NCBI RefSeq assembly: GCF_045291545.1
Contig: NZ_CP149514.1
Span: 1,240,001-1,304,000, forward strand
Reading direction: 5' to 3'
Source: Gallaecimonas sp045291545
GTDB taxonomy: Bacteria > Pseudomonadota > Gammaproteobacteria > Enterobacterales > Gallaecimonadaceae
Length of the DNA stretch: 64,000 bases
This document shows positions 1 to 8,636 of this stretch, piece by piece. Under the pieces are notes generated by a model that saw only the letters and a program-made list of their open reading frames with translations, had not been told where the DNA came from and did no database searches. Numbering within the stretch: position 1 is the first letter of the stretch; each line of letters begins with the position of its first letter. Position numbers and translations under genes: made by a program.

Positions 1-131
1 TCATGGCCACGCAGTTGTTGAAAGCGCACCCAGATGTCGGTCTGGATGTATTCCAGCATATGGCCCAGGTGAATGGGACCATTGGCATAGGGCAGGGCGC
101 TGGTAACCAGAATGCGGCGCGAATTTGCCAT
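1..131 (-). CDS. metG: Methionyl-tRNA synthetase, N-terminal end (partial)
   Basis: Only the first 43 codons lie in the window; the gene runs off the left edge. The reverse-strand protein begins MANSRRILVTSALPYANGPI and continues into HLGHM, the class I synthetase HIGH-type ATP-binding signature in its MetRS form. The enzyme charges tRNA-Met in the cytoplasm. The start ATG is the complement of 129-131. The gene is divergent from apbC, an arrangement seen in many gammaproteobacteria, with about 110 bases between the two starts. Identity is secure despite the truncation because the N-terminal motif block is highly characteristic. Confidence 0.93.
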   Translation of the reverse strand, partial: MANSRRILVTSALPYANGPIHLGHMLEYIQTDIWVRFQQLRGH

Positions 132-243
132 CTCTACTCGCTCTTGCTGTTGTTGGGAAACAAAGCCGACAGTTTACGCGAAATTTTCGTGCCGTTGCAC
201 CTTGGTGCTATGCTGGCGGCATCTGCAAACAGTCTGTGTAGCC

Positions 244-1290
244 ATGCGTTTTTTCAAAGGAAAACAGGATGAGCGGGCGCCCATCACATTTGACGGCGTA
301 CTGTGCCCGCTAACCGGCCGGCCTCTGGCGGAGGTGTTACTGGCCATGGAAGACAGTGCCGACAGCCTGCGTTTGACCCTGCCATACCCTCCAGCTGCCG
401 TTGCCTCGGAGCTGGAAGAAGCCTTAAAGCCACAGCTCGGCGGCCGTGTTCTGCACCTGGAAGGGCAGTTGCCGGTGTACAAGAAGCGCCTGGGTGGCAT
501 CAAGAACATGATTGCGGTGGCCTCGGGTAAGGGGGGCGTGGGTAAGTCCACTACCACCATCAACCTGGCATTGGCCCTTTATGAGCTGGGCCTGAAAGTG
601 GCGGTGCTGGATGCGGACTTGTTTGGCCCTTCACTGCCGATGATGCTTGGCACCCTCGACGAACACCCGGAAAGCCCTGATGGCAAAACCATGCTGCCGG
701 TTGCGGCCCATGGTTTGCTGACCCAGTCCATCGGCTATCTGGTCAACGCCGCCGACGCTGCTGTCTGGCGTGGCCCCATGGCCAGCACGGCACTATTGCA
801 ACTGGTCAATGAAACACGCTGGCCGGACGTGGATCTGATGCTCATCGATATGCCGCCGGGCACCGGCGACATCCAGCTGACGGTATCGCAAAAGCTGCCG
901 CTAACCGGCGCGGTGATTGTTACCACGCCGCAGGACTTGGCTCTGGCCGATGCCATTAAGGGCATCAATATGTTCGAGAAAGTTGATGTGCCGGTGCTGG
1001 GGCTGATTGAGAACATGAGTTACCACCATTGCCCGCAATGTGGCCATCATAGCCACCTGTTTGGTGTGCATGGCGGTGCCGATCTGGCAGAGAAAAAAGG
1101 CGTGCCGCTACTGGCCGAAATTCCGCTGACCCAGGCCATTCGCCAGTTCAGTGACAGTGGCGAGCCGATTGTCGTTGGCGAGCCGCAGTGTGAAGAAAGC
1201 CATGCCTATATCCGTGCGGCCCGGCAGCTACTGGCAGAGCTGGTAAAAAGGCCGGTACCGGCACAACCTATTGATATCAAAATGGTGTAG
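244..1290 (+). CDS. apbC: Iron-sulfur cluster carrier ATPase ApbC/Mrp
   Basis: This is a 348-residue Mrp/NBP35 family P-loop ATPase that binds and delivers Fe-S clusters in the cytoplasm. An N-terminal DUF59-like region (about residues 1-80) precedes the deviant Walker A GKGGVGKS near residues 95-101. The motif DMPPGTGD and the cluster-binding CPQC pair (C263, C266) follow. The start is uncertain: the frame is open to 112, but 244 gives the length closest to the E. coli protein (369 aa). No clear ribosome binding site precedes it. An extended -10-like TGCTATGCT lies at 206-214. The metG-apbC divergent neighbourhood supports the call. Confidence 0.93.
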   Translation: MRFFKGKQDERAPITFDGVLCPLTGRPLAEVLLAMEDSADSLRLTLPYPPAAVASELEEALKPQLGGRVLHLEGQLPVYKKRLGGIKNMIAVASGKGGVGKSTTTINLALALYELGLKVAVLDADLFGPSLPMMLGTLDEHPESPDGKTMLPVAAHGLLTQSIGYLVNAADAAVWRGPMASTALLQLVNETRWPDVDLMLIDMPPGTGDIQLTVSQKLPLTGAVIVTTPQDLALADAIKGINMFEKVDVPVLGLIENMSYHHCPQCGHHSHLFGVHGGADLAEKKGVPLLAEIPLTQAIRQFSDSGEPIVVGEPQCEESHAYIRAARQLLAELVKRPVPAQPIDIKMV

Positions 1291-1335
1291 AATTCCCGGC
1301 AATTTTTTTGCCCAGACCAGATGAGATTCGGTGCC

Positions 1336-1971
1336 ATGCCTGCGGAACAGCCTTGCGTCATTATCGGTATTGCTGGCGCGTCAGCGTCCGGTAAATCATT
1401 GATTGCCAGAACCATTTTCAATGAACTTAAAGCCGAGGTAGGCCGTGAGGAAATTGCTGTCATTACCGAAGACAGCTACTACCGCGACCAGAGCCACCTG
1501 TCGATGGGAGAGCGGGTTAAAACCAACTACGACCACCCGCAAGCCTTTGAGCATGATCTGCTGGTACGCCAGCTTCAGGCTCTGAAAAACGGCGATGCCG
1601 TGCAGATCCCGGAATATTCCTACGAGCATCACACCCGCAAGGACACCAGCCACACGGTAACACCGAAAAAGGTGATCATCCTTGAAGGGATCCTGCTGTT
1701 GTCTTATCAGCCGCTTCGGGAGATGCTGCAAGCGTCGGTGTTTGTAGATGCGCCGCTGGATATCTGCCTGATGCGCCGGTTGCTGCGGGATGTGGCAGAG
1801 CGTGGCCGCACCATGGAATCGGTACTCAAGCAGTACATGGAAACCGTGCGGCCGATGTACATGCAGTTTATTGAGCCATCCAAGCAATATGCCGATATTA
1901 TCGTGCCCAGAGGCGGTAAAAACCGCATTGCCATCGATATGCTAAAAGCCAAAATTCGTCAGCATCTGTAG
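1336..1971 (+). CDS. udk: Uridine/cytidine kinase
   Basis: Udk phosphorylates uridine and cytidine to UMP and CMP in pyrimidine salvage, using ATP or GTP. The 211-residue protein is nearly colinear with the 213-residue E. coli enzyme. It has a P-loop GASASGKS (residues 14-21), the substrate segment KTNYDHP, the motif ILEGILLL and a conserved C-terminal IIVPRGGKNRIAID. An upstream in-frame ATG at 1321 would add five residues. I prefer 1336 because it matches the E. coli N-terminal spacing to CVIIGIAG. The gene lies 8 bases before dcd, so the two pyrimidine genes are probably cotranscribed. Confidence 0.95.
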   Translation: MPAEQPCVIIGIAGASASGKSLIARTIFNELKAEVGREEIAVITEDSYYRDQSHLSMGERVKTNYDHPQAFEHDLLVRQLQALKNGDAVQIPEYSYEHHTRKDTSHTVTPKKVIILEGILLLSYQPLREMLQASVFVDAPLDICLMRRLLRDVAERGRTMESVLKQYMETVRPMYMQFIEPSKQYADIIVPRGGKNRIAIDMLKAKIRQHL

Positions 1972-1979
1972 GAAACGCC

Positions 1980-2564
1980 ATGCGTCTGTGTGATACCGAT
2001 ATTGAGCGCCACCTGGCCGAAGGCCGCATTGTGTTGGACCCGGCGCCGGGTGCCGATGCCATCAGTGGCGTCAGCGTTGATGTGCGTCTGGGTCATCAGT
2101 TCCGGGTTTTTCAGGCACATACCGCCCCGTACATTGATTTGTCCGGGCCGCGTAGTGAAGTCAATGCGGCGCTAGAGCGGGTCATGAGCGATGAAATCAC
2201 CATTGCCGATGGCGAGGCGTTTTTTCTGCATCCAGGTGAACTGGCACTGGCGACAACCTATGAGTCGGTGACACTGCCGGACGATATTGTTGGCTGGCTG
2301 GATGGTCGCTCCTCACTGGCGCGGCTGGGGCTGATGGTGCATGTTACGGCGCATCGCATTGACCCGGGTTGGAGCGGCCGTATCGTGCTGGAGTTTTACA
2401 ACTCCGGCAAATTGCCCCTGGCGCTGCGCCCGCGCATGAAAATCGGTGCCCTGAACTTTGAAACCATGAGCGGCCCGGCGGCCCGCCCCTATAACAAGCG
2501 GGTGGACGCCAAGTACAAGGATCAGCAGGGCGCGGTTGCCAGCCGTATCGATCAGGATAACTGA
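1980..2564 (+). CDS. dcd: dCTP deaminase
   Basis: Dcd deaminates dCTP to dUTP, the main route to dTTP precursors in enteric bacteria. The 194-residue protein matches the 193-residue E. coli enzyme almost end to end. Visible family blocks are SVDVRLGHQFRVF, HPGELALA, the active-site stretch GWLDGRSSLARLGLMVHVTA, and DPGWSG followed by LEFYN. A good Shine-Dalgarno AGGAA precedes the ATG. Its stop overlaps the arfB start by one base (TGATG), suggesting translational coupling. It follows udk, giving a small nucleotide-metabolism cluster. Confidence 0.97.
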   Translation: MRLCDTDIERHLAEGRIVLDPAPGADAISGVSVDVRLGHQFRVFQAHTAPYIDLSGPRSEVNAALERVMSDEITIADGEAFFLHPGELALATTYESVTLPDDIVGWLDGRSSLARLGLMVHVTAHRIDPGWSGRIVLEFYNSGKLPLALRPRMKIGALNFETMSGPAARPYNKRVDAKYKDQQGAVASRIDQDN

Positions 2565-2980
2565 TGCTGGTGTTATCAAGCCGGGTCACCATACCGGCCA
2601 GTGAGTTGCACTTTTCTGCGCAGCGTTCACAAGGCGCCGGTGGCCAGCATGTCAACACCACGGATTCATCGGTACAGCTGCGCTTTGATTTTGAAGCATC
2701 GGCGGCACTGCCGGAGCATTACAAAGAAGGCTTGCGACGCATGCAGTCGCACCTGATCAATGGCTCGCAAATTCTGATCCGTGCCCAGCAGCACCGTTCT
2801 CAGCATATGAATAAGGAAGTGGCGCTGGAAAAACTGCGAGCCCTGCTGGAAAAGGCTGCCGAACGCCCGAAAACCCGCCGCGCCACCCGCCCCACCCGGG
2901 CTTCCAAAGAGCGCCGGATCAAAAGCAAGAAGGGCCGCGGCCAGGTCAAGGCTGCCCGCGGTAAAGTGCGGCTCGACTAA
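2564..2980 (+). CDS. arfB: Alternative ribosome-rescue factor / peptidyl-tRNA hydrolase ArfB
   Basis: ArfB (YaeJ) enters stalled ribosomes lacking a stop codon and hydrolyses the peptidyl-tRNA. The 138-residue protein carries the class I release-factor GGQ motif in SQGAGGQHVN near residue 27. Its lysine/arginine-rich C-terminal tail (RATRPTRASKERRIKSKKG and beyond) inserts into the mRNA channel in homologues. Length equals that of E. coli ArfB (140 aa). The ATG overlaps the dcd stop by one base. The catalytic glutamine is intact, so an active hydrolase is expected. Confidence 0.95.
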   Translation: MLVLSSRVTIPASELHFSAQRSQGAGGQHVNTTDSSVQLRFDFEASAALPEHYKEGLRRMQSHLINGSQILIRAQQHRSQHMNKEVALEKLRALLEKAAERPKTRRATRPTRASKERRIKSKKGRGQVKAARGKVRLD

Positions 2981-3023
2981 AAGGCGTCTATGGTCTGATT
3001 ATCAGGGCCATCAGGACGTTGCT

Positions 3024-3782
3024 GTGACCTTTTACAACCACTCCCGACAATTTAACCGTGCCAATGCAGCTCATTTAAGTGCCTTGTGCGCGGCGCTGGC
3101 AGCAGGCCAGCACCCGCCGCCGGTGAAGGTGCAGCAGCATCTGCGATTGGGCCTGAGCATCCACCCGCGCCATCTGATCGCCACAGTGCATTGCCATTAC
3201 CACAATACCCGCCAGTGGGCGACCGATCTGACGGCATTGCTGACGCCGTGGCCACAGCGCAGCCCGATTGGCCGTGTCCATCTGGGCTTTTTGCAAGACG
3301 CCCAGGTGGTATGCCAGTGGCTGCTTGCAGCGATCCGCCAGTATCAGCACAGCGGTATGACGTTGTGGCTAACCGGCCACGGCAGCGGTGCGGCGGTAGC
3401 GACACTGGCCACCGCCATATTGTTGCTGGAACATGATATGGACGTACAAGGGCTTTGTACCTTTGGCAGCCCACGCTGTTGTGACCGCACCATCAGTGCC
3501 ACCCTTGAAGGATTGCTGGCACCACGGCTGTGGCGGTTGGTCAATGATGAGGACATTATCAGCCGGCTGCCGCCGCGCTGTTTTGGCTACCGCCATGTTG
3601 GTGAGCTGTTTTATATCGATGCTACAGGGCAATTACAATTAACGGCGGCGGTGCCTTGGTGGGATGGTTTCTGGGATCGTTGCCGTTACCATGGAAACTG
3701 GCTTTTCAGTAAAGACATCAACACGATAGAAGAGCATAGTGTAGAAACTTACGCGCAATTTTGTGAGCGAGGCAAAGCATGA
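3024..3782 (+). CDS. Lipase class 3-like alpha/beta hydrolase
   Basis: A 252-residue protein with the fungal-type lipase (class 3) layout. The nucleophile-elbow segment LTGHGSGAAVATLATA lies around residues 117-130, followed by LCTFGSPRCCD (Asp-loop region), VNDEDIISRLPP and a late histidine in YRHVGEL. The elbow reads GHGSG where most family members read GHSLG, but the serine is in the nucleophile position. No signal peptide is visible, so it is probably cytoplasmic. The start is GTG at 3024 with AGGA about ten bases upstream. Its stop overlaps the DUF2007 gene by four bases. The substrate is unknown. Confidence 0.75.
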   Translation: MTFYNHSRQFNRANAAHLSALCAALAAGQHPPPVKVQQHLRLGLSIHPRHLIATVHCHYHNTRQWATDLTALLTPWPQRSPIGRVHLGFLQDAQVVCQWLLAAIRQYQHSGMTLWLTGHGSGAAVATLATAILLLEHDMDVQGLCTFGSPRCCDRTISATLEGLLAPRLWRLVNDEDIISRLPPRCFGYRHVGELFYIDATGQLQLTAAVPWWDGFWDRCRYHGNWLFSKDINTIEEHSVETYAQFCERGKA

Positions 3783-4087
3783 CAGACAGCCTGCTTTACA
3801 CTGCTGCCAATACCATTGAAGCGCATGTGCTGGCGGGGTTACTGCGCGGCGAAGGGATCAAGGTACGGCTCGACAGTGATCTGTTGATGGGGGGCGTGGG
3901 CGATCTGCCGACCGAAGTACAGCAGGTGCGGATTTGGTGTTCGCCTTTTCATCTGGATGCGGCCAAAGCCATTTTGGCCGATCACTTCGAGAACAAAGGC
4001 GGCGACTGGTACTGTCGCCATTGTGGTGAAGCCAACGGCGCCGCCTTTGAACTGTGCTGGCACTGTGCCTTTAGTAGAGCAGGGTAA
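3779..4087 (+). CDS. DUF2007 protein with C-terminal zinc-ribbon
   Basis: A 102-residue protein in two parts. Residues about 4-65 form a DUF2007/PII-like signal-transducing fold (TAANTIEAHVLAGLLRGEGI, then VRIWCSPFHLDAAKAIL). Residues about 77-97 hold WYCRHCG followed by CWHC, a four-cysteine RanBP2-type zinc finger. It overlaps the upstream lipase-like gene by four bases (ATGA) and so is probably translationally coupled to it. Its 3' end overlaps cnoX on the other strand by 17 bases. Function is not established for this family; a regulatory or protein-binding role is only inferred. Confidence 0.8.
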   Translation: MTDSLLYTAANTIEAHVLAGLLRGEGIKVRLDSDLLMGGVGDLPTEVQQVRIWCSPFHLDAAKAILADHFENKGGDWYCRHCGEANGAAFELCWHCAFSRAG

Positions 4088-4925
4088 AGAGCTTGCGCCG
4101 ATAGGTGGCGGCAAGTGCATTGCCCTGGCCAAGCGCGGCGAGAATATCCAGGCAAGTCTTTTTCGCTTCACCGTCCTGGAAGTGCAAATCCTGCTGCAAA
4201 ATGGTCAGCAGGGCTTCTAGTGCCTCTTCATTGCGCCCCACGGCATGTAGCTGCACAGCCAGCTTCAGCTTCAGGCTGTTATCGTCTGGGGCCTCGGCCA
4301 GTGCCTCTGTCAGGGCGCGGATCTCTGGGGTGTCAGCTGCATCTTTTTGCAATTCCAGCTCAGCGATTGCGGACTTGTAGGCGCTGTCCTGCTCGGCCAT
4401 GGGAATGGTTGCCAGCAGGGTTTCGGCTTCATCCAGGCGCTTTTCTTTAAGGTAGGCACTGGCCAGGGCGATATTCAGTGGGTGCACATTTTTGGCACCG
4501 GGCAGGGCGTCAGTGAGCACTTTAATGGCCTCACTGTTGTTACCGTCAGCCAGCAACTGCTGGGCGCTGGCCAGTGCCTCTTCAGCTGGATCTGGCAGGT
4601 ATTTTGCCAGCAGTGCTTCAATAGTGGCTTTGGGCTGTGGGCCGGCAAAGCCGTCAACCGGCTGGCCATTTTGCAGCAGGTAAACGGTCGGCACCGACTG
4701 GATCTGAAACTGCGCTGCTAGCATTTGCTCGGCATCACAGTTAACACGGGCCAGGGTAAAGCGGCCCTGATATTGCTGTGCCAGTTCTGCCAGTGTCTGG
4801 CTCAGCTCGTTACAGGCGGGGTGATCCGGCAGGTAAAATTCCACCAGCACCGGTTTGCTCATGGAGCCTTGCAGGAGAACATCCTGAAAGTTCTGGGTGG
4901 TTACATTGACAGTATGTGCACTCAT
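4071..4925 (-). CDS. cnoX: Chaperedoxin CnoX (thioredoxin + TPR domains)
   Basis: CnoX (YbbN) is a cytoplasmic holdase that protects chlorine- or oxidation-damaged proteins and passes them to GroEL. Residues about 1-110 form a thioredoxin fold ending in VPTVYLLQNGQPVDGFAGPQP, nearly identical to E. coli YbbN. Residues about 115-284 hold helical TPR-like repeats. The thioredoxin active site reads DHPAC: the first cysteine is replaced, as in E. coli (SQHC), and only the second remains, so reductase activity is unlikely. Length 284 aa equals that of the E. coli protein. Confidence 0.93.
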   Translation of the reverse strand: MSAHTVNVTTQNFQDVLLQGSMSKPVLVEFYLPDHPACNELSQTLAELAQQYQGRFTLARVNCDAEQMLAAQFQIQSVPTVYLLQNGQPVDGFAGPQPKATIEALLAKYLPDPAEEALASAQQLLADGNNSEAIKVLTDALPGAKNVHPLNIALASAYLKEKRLDEAETLLATIPMAEQDSAYKSAIAELELQKDAADTPEIRALTEALAEAPDDNSLKLKLAVQLHAVGRNEEALEALLTILQQDLHFQDGEAKKTCLDILAALGQGNALAATYRRKLFTLLY

Positions 4926-5068
4926 AACAGATTCGTCTTATGGCTTTGCTGAGCAATATGGGGGCCAGTGGCCGGCAAAACAAGACCAATGTTGCTGCAA
5001 TAGCGTTGCCGTAACGTTAATACTTTGGCACTCTTCGTTGAGATAACATCACAGCAATGGAGAAAGCC

Positions 5069-7276
5069 GTGTTTAAACGTCTGTTACCGCTCGCCTTTGT
5101 TGCCAGCTCGGCGATAGCGGCGGAGGGCATGTGGATGCCCAGCCAGTTGCCGCAAATGGCCACCACACTCGAAAAAGCCGGCCTGCAGGTGCCCCCCGCG
5201 CAGCTTGCCGACCTTACCAAAGCACCGATGAACGCCGTCATCAGCCTCGGTGGCTGTACCGCCTCTTTTGTTTCGCCTGACGGCTTGGTCGTCACCAACC
5301 ATCACTGCGCTTATGGGGCTATTCAGTACAACACCACGAAAAAGCGCAACCTGATCCGCGATGGTTTTCTTGCTCACAAACATAGCGAAGAGTTACCCGG
5401 TGCTCCGGGCAGCCGTATTTTTGTGACCGAGTCAATGACCGATGTCACCGCCAAAATGACTGCCGGGCTTGACCAGTTGCACGGGAAAAAGCGTTTTAAC
5501 GCGCTGGAAGATAAAGAAAAGGCACTGGTAGCTGACTGTGAGCAGGATGAGAATTACCGTTGCAGCGTGTTCAGCTACTATGGCGGTGCGCAGTACTGGC
5601 TGCTCAAACAGTTGGAGATCAAGGATGTGCGCCTGGTCTACGCGCCGGCAGAGTCGGTGGGTGTTTTTGGTGGTGACATCGATAACTGGATGTGGCCGCG
5701 CCAGACCGGTGATTTTTCTTTCTACCGGGCCTATGTGGGCAAAGACGGCAAGCCGGCACAATACAGCAAAGACAATGTGCCGTTTCACCCCAAGCACTAC
5801 CTGACCATTAACGGCAGTGGCGTTAACGACGGCGACTTTGTGATGGTGGCGGGTTACCCCGGTTCTACCAACCGCTACCGCACCGCCGATGAAGTCAAAT
5901 TTGCCATCAATGACTATTACCCGGCCATGCAGCAGCGCCTAGCGCAGCTTAATGATGTGATTGGTGCGGCCTGTAAAGGGGATGACGATGCCTGCATCAA
6001 ATACGCCTCTTATCGTCAGGGCCTGAAAAACTACGCCAAGAATTTTCAGGGGCAGCTGGAAGGCTTTGCGAAAAGTGACCTGATTGCCCGCAAGAGTGCC
6101 TTGCAGCAGCAACTGCAGCAGTGGGTTAATGCCGACACCGGGCGCCAGCAGCAATACGCTAAGGCGCTGACGGACCTTGATAGCCTGATCAGCGAATCAC
6201 AGGCGCGGGAACGGCGGGCCATGCAGCTCAACCAGCTATGGAACAGCCAGCTATTTGCCACGGCTTATCGTTTGTACAAGTGGAGCAAACAACAGCAGCT
6301 GCCAGATGCCAAACGTGAACCGGGTTACCAGAACCGTGATCGCGAGCGCCTGGTTGCGGGCTTGCAGCGCCTGGACCGCCGCTTCAGCCCGAAAGTCGAT
6401 AAGGCGCTGTGGCTCTACGGCCTGAAGCACTATGCACAATTGCCCGCAGCTGAACGCTACCAGGCCGTTGATAAGGCCCTGAATGTGAGCGGTGGCATGG
6501 CCGCCATCAAGTCTGCGGCGGGGCGTTTTTATGCCCACACCACACTGACTGACAGCAAGACCCGGCTGGCCTGGCTGAACAAGAAGCCACAGGCCTTTAA
6601 AGACAGTAAGGATCCTTTCATCAAACTGGTGGTGGCCAGCTTTGCGGCCATTCAGGCCGATCAAGATCAGGACGATGCCATGAAAGGGCGCTTCCTGGCG
6701 GCCCGCCCGGCTTATATGGAAGCCTTGATTGCCTATAAGAAAACCCTGGGTGAGCTGGTGTACCCGGATGCCAACTCCAGCCTGCGGGTAACCTACGGCC
6801 ACATCAAAGGCTATACCCCGGCCAAGGGCACTATTACCCATGCTCAGGATGGTGCCATCTACAACCCGGAGGGCGTGTCACGCTATCTGCCGTTTACCAC
6901 CTTGCAGGGCATTGCTGCCAAGAACACCGGTAAAGTGCCCTTTAATGCGCCGTCAGCGGAGCTGAAGCTCATTGCCGAAAAGGACTACGGGCCTTACTAC
7001 ATGAAGGCAGTGGACTCGGTGCCGGTCAACTTCCTGTCGACTGTCGATACCACCGGCGGCAACTCTGGCTCACCGACCCTCAATGCTAAAGGGCAGTTGG
7101 TGGGATTATTGTTTGATGGTACCTATGACTCCATCAACTCTGACTGGGACTTTACCAGTAGCACCCGCTCTATCCATGTGGATACGCGCTACATGCTCTG
7201 GGTGATGTCAAAACTCGATGGTGCTGACAACCTTATCAAGGAAATGCATATCGTTGATCTGCCTGCTAAACAGTAA
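5069..7276 (+). CDS. Secreted S46 family dipeptidyl-peptidase, DPP7-like
   Basis: A 735-residue exported serine peptidase that removes dipeptides from oligopeptide N-termini. The signal peptide MFKRLLPLAFVASSAIAA is followed by EGMW, the usual mature start of the family. The catalytic His lies in VTNHHCAYG (residues 78-79), an Asp in GGDIDNWMWPR, and the nucleophile Ser in GGNSGSPTL (about residue 666). The residue after LLFD is glycine, typical of DPP7 (hydrophobic P1), where DPP11 has arginine. I chose GTG 5069 because GGAG lies 6 bases upstream and the signal peptide starts there; ATG 5057 would add four residues. A strong terminator follows. Confidence 0.92.
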   Translation: MFKRLLPLAFVASSAIAAEGMWMPSQLPQMATTLEKAGLQVPPAQLADLTKAPMNAVISLGGCTASFVSPDGLVVTNHHCAYGAIQYNTTKKRNLIRDGFLAHKHSEELPGAPGSRIFVTESMTDVTAKMTAGLDQLHGKKRFNALEDKEKALVADCEQDENYRCSVFSYYGGAQYWLLKQLEIKDVRLVYAPAESVGVFGGDIDNWMWPRQTGDFSFYRAYVGKDGKPAQYSKDNVPFHPKHYLTINGSGVNDGDFVMVAGYPGSTNRYRTADEVKFAINDYYPAMQQRLAQLNDVIGAACKGDDDACIKYASYRQGLKNYAKNFQGQLEGFAKSDLIARKSALQQQLQQWVNADTGRQQQYAKALTDLDSLISESQARERRAMQLNQLWNSQLFATAYRLYKWSKQQQLPDAKREPGYQNRDRERLVAGLQRLDRRFSPKVDKALWLYGLKHYAQLPAAERYQAVDKALNVSGGMAAIKSAAGRFYAHTTLTDSKTRLAWLNKKPQAFKDSKDPFIKLVVASFAAIQADQDQDDAMKGRFLAARPAYMEALIAYKKTLGELVYPDANSSLRVTYGHIKGYTPAKGTITHAQDGAIYNPEGVSRYLPFTTLQGIAAKNTGKVPFNAPSAELKLIAEKDYGPYYMKAVDSVPVNFLSTVDTTGGNSGSPTLNAKGQLVGLLFDGTYDSINSDWDFTSSTRSIHVDTRYMLWVMSKLDGADNLIKEMHIVDLPAKQ

Positions 7277-7292
7277 CGGGATCACAAATTAC

Positions 7293-7318
7293 AGCCCGGC
7301 CAGGTGCCGGGCTTTTTT
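7293..7318 (+). terminator. Rho-independent terminator after the S46 peptidase
   Basis: An 8-bp GC-rich stem (AGCCCGGC at 7293-7300, GCCGGGCT at 7306-7313) with a 5-base loop is followed by a T tract to 7318. It lies 17 bases after the peptidase stop and isolates that gene from the DUF945 gene. Confidence 0.9.
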
Positions 7319-7409
7319 GTGCCTGTACTTAAGGCTTTACAATGCAGTAACATGGCCAGGCCTGTGACAAAGACCGTTTAAAAAACGGCGATAGACAAGG
7401 GATGAGGCT

Positions 7410-8627
7410 TTGAAAAAAATCATTATCAGCGGCGCTTTGCTTGCAGCCGGGATGGTTGGCGCAACCTACTACATGGGGCAGAAGGCCAAACAATCGTATC
7501 TGGACTGGCTGAGCCAGGTATCAGCCAATTCAGAACTGCAAGCCAGTAACAGCGATTACCAAAGCGGCTTGCTCAGTGCCAGTGCTACGACACACCTGCG
7601 GGTCAAAGAGCCTAAGCTGGCGCAGATCCTGTCAGAACATGGCCTGCCAACGGTTCTGGAGCTACAACACCATTTCCAATTTTTACCCTGGCAAGCCTCG
7701 GCGCAGACTCAGCCGGTATGGCAAGGCCAGGCGAAAAGCCTGAAAGCCTTGTTCGGCGACTCAGCAACACCGGCGGTTGCCAATTACACCCTGTCCTTGC
7801 TTGGTGGTGCCCAGCTGGATCTGCGCTTGGATATGCTGCAATGGCGCTCCGGTAATGATTCCTTACGGTTGTATCCACTGGATTTGCAGATCGCCGGTCA
7901 AGGCAAGGCGCGTCACGCGCAGCTGAACTGGAATGGCCTGGAATGGCAGCAAGCAGCAAATCGTCTGGTACTTTCCGGTTTTAAGTTTGACAGCCAGGGC
8001 AGTAGCCAACGCCAGTGCCGGGCGCAACTGGGCACCATGACCCTGAATCAGGGCAATACCTTCTTTAGCCTCAACGGCCTGCAGGTTGACAGCGAAGTGC
8101 GTGAGCACGGCAATGACATTGACCGCAACAGCCAGTGGCGAGCCGACGATGCCAAATACAATGCCGATCGCTTCAGTCAGCTGGCGCTGGATCTGCAAAT
8201 GAAAAACTGGAACCAGCGGCAACTGGCTGACACCCTGCGGGAAATGCTGATTGTGCTGACGGACCGTCAGGATGATGGCGATGAATTCTTGCACAGCTTT
8301 ACGGAGTTATTGGGCAAAGGTGGTGAAATTCACTTCGACAACCTGAAACTGGTAGCCAGTAACGGCGAACTGAGTGGTCAGGGCTACCTGAAACTGAAAG
8401 CTGGCAAAGTTGACAGCCTGTCGCAGTTTATGGCGCAAAGCGAAGGGGAAGTGCAGTTGTCAGTGCCGCGCCATCTGGGCTCGCTGGAACCGATTGACGA
8501 AGATATTTTGCACGTGTTGAGCGAGCGAGGCTGGGTAAAAGATGACAATCAGCAGTTGCAGCTGAATTTTCAGATCAATGGCAGCCAACTGACCTTAAAC
8601 CAGAAAACCCTGGCCACGGCACTGTAA
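7410..8627 (+). CDS. YdgA-family DUF945 protein, membrane-anchored
   Basis: A 405-residue protein with an uncleaved signal anchor (KKIIISGALLAAGMVGATYYMG) and a long periplasmic region rich in beta-strand pattern. The N-terminal block with GQKAKQSYLDWL is typical of the DUF945/YdgA family; E. coli YdgA is longer (502 aa). The start is TTG with AAGG 9 bases upstream. The family is linked to the inner membrane and envelope, but its biochemical role is unknown. The next gene follows after 9 bases, so the two probably form an operon. Confidence 0.8.
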   Translation: MKKIIISGALLAAGMVGATYYMGQKAKQSYLDWLSQVSANSELQASNSDYQSGLLSASATTHLRVKEPKLAQILSEHGLPTVLELQHHFQFLPWQASAQTQPVWQGQAKSLKALFGDSATPAVANYTLSLLGGAQLDLRLDMLQWRSGNDSLRLYPLDLQIAGQGKARHAQLNWNGLEWQQAANRLVLSGFKFDSQGSSQRQCRAQLGTMTLNQGNTFFSLNGLQVDSEVREHGNDIDRNSQWRADDAKYNADRFSQLALDLQMKNWNQRQLADTLREMLIVLTDRQDDGDEFLHSFTELLGKGGEIHFDNLKLVASNGELSGQGYLKLKAGKVDSLSQFMAQSEGEVQLSVPRHLGSLEPIDEDILHVLSERGWVKDDNQQLQLNFQINGSQLTLNQKTLATAL

Positions 8628-8636
8628 AGGCACCCA

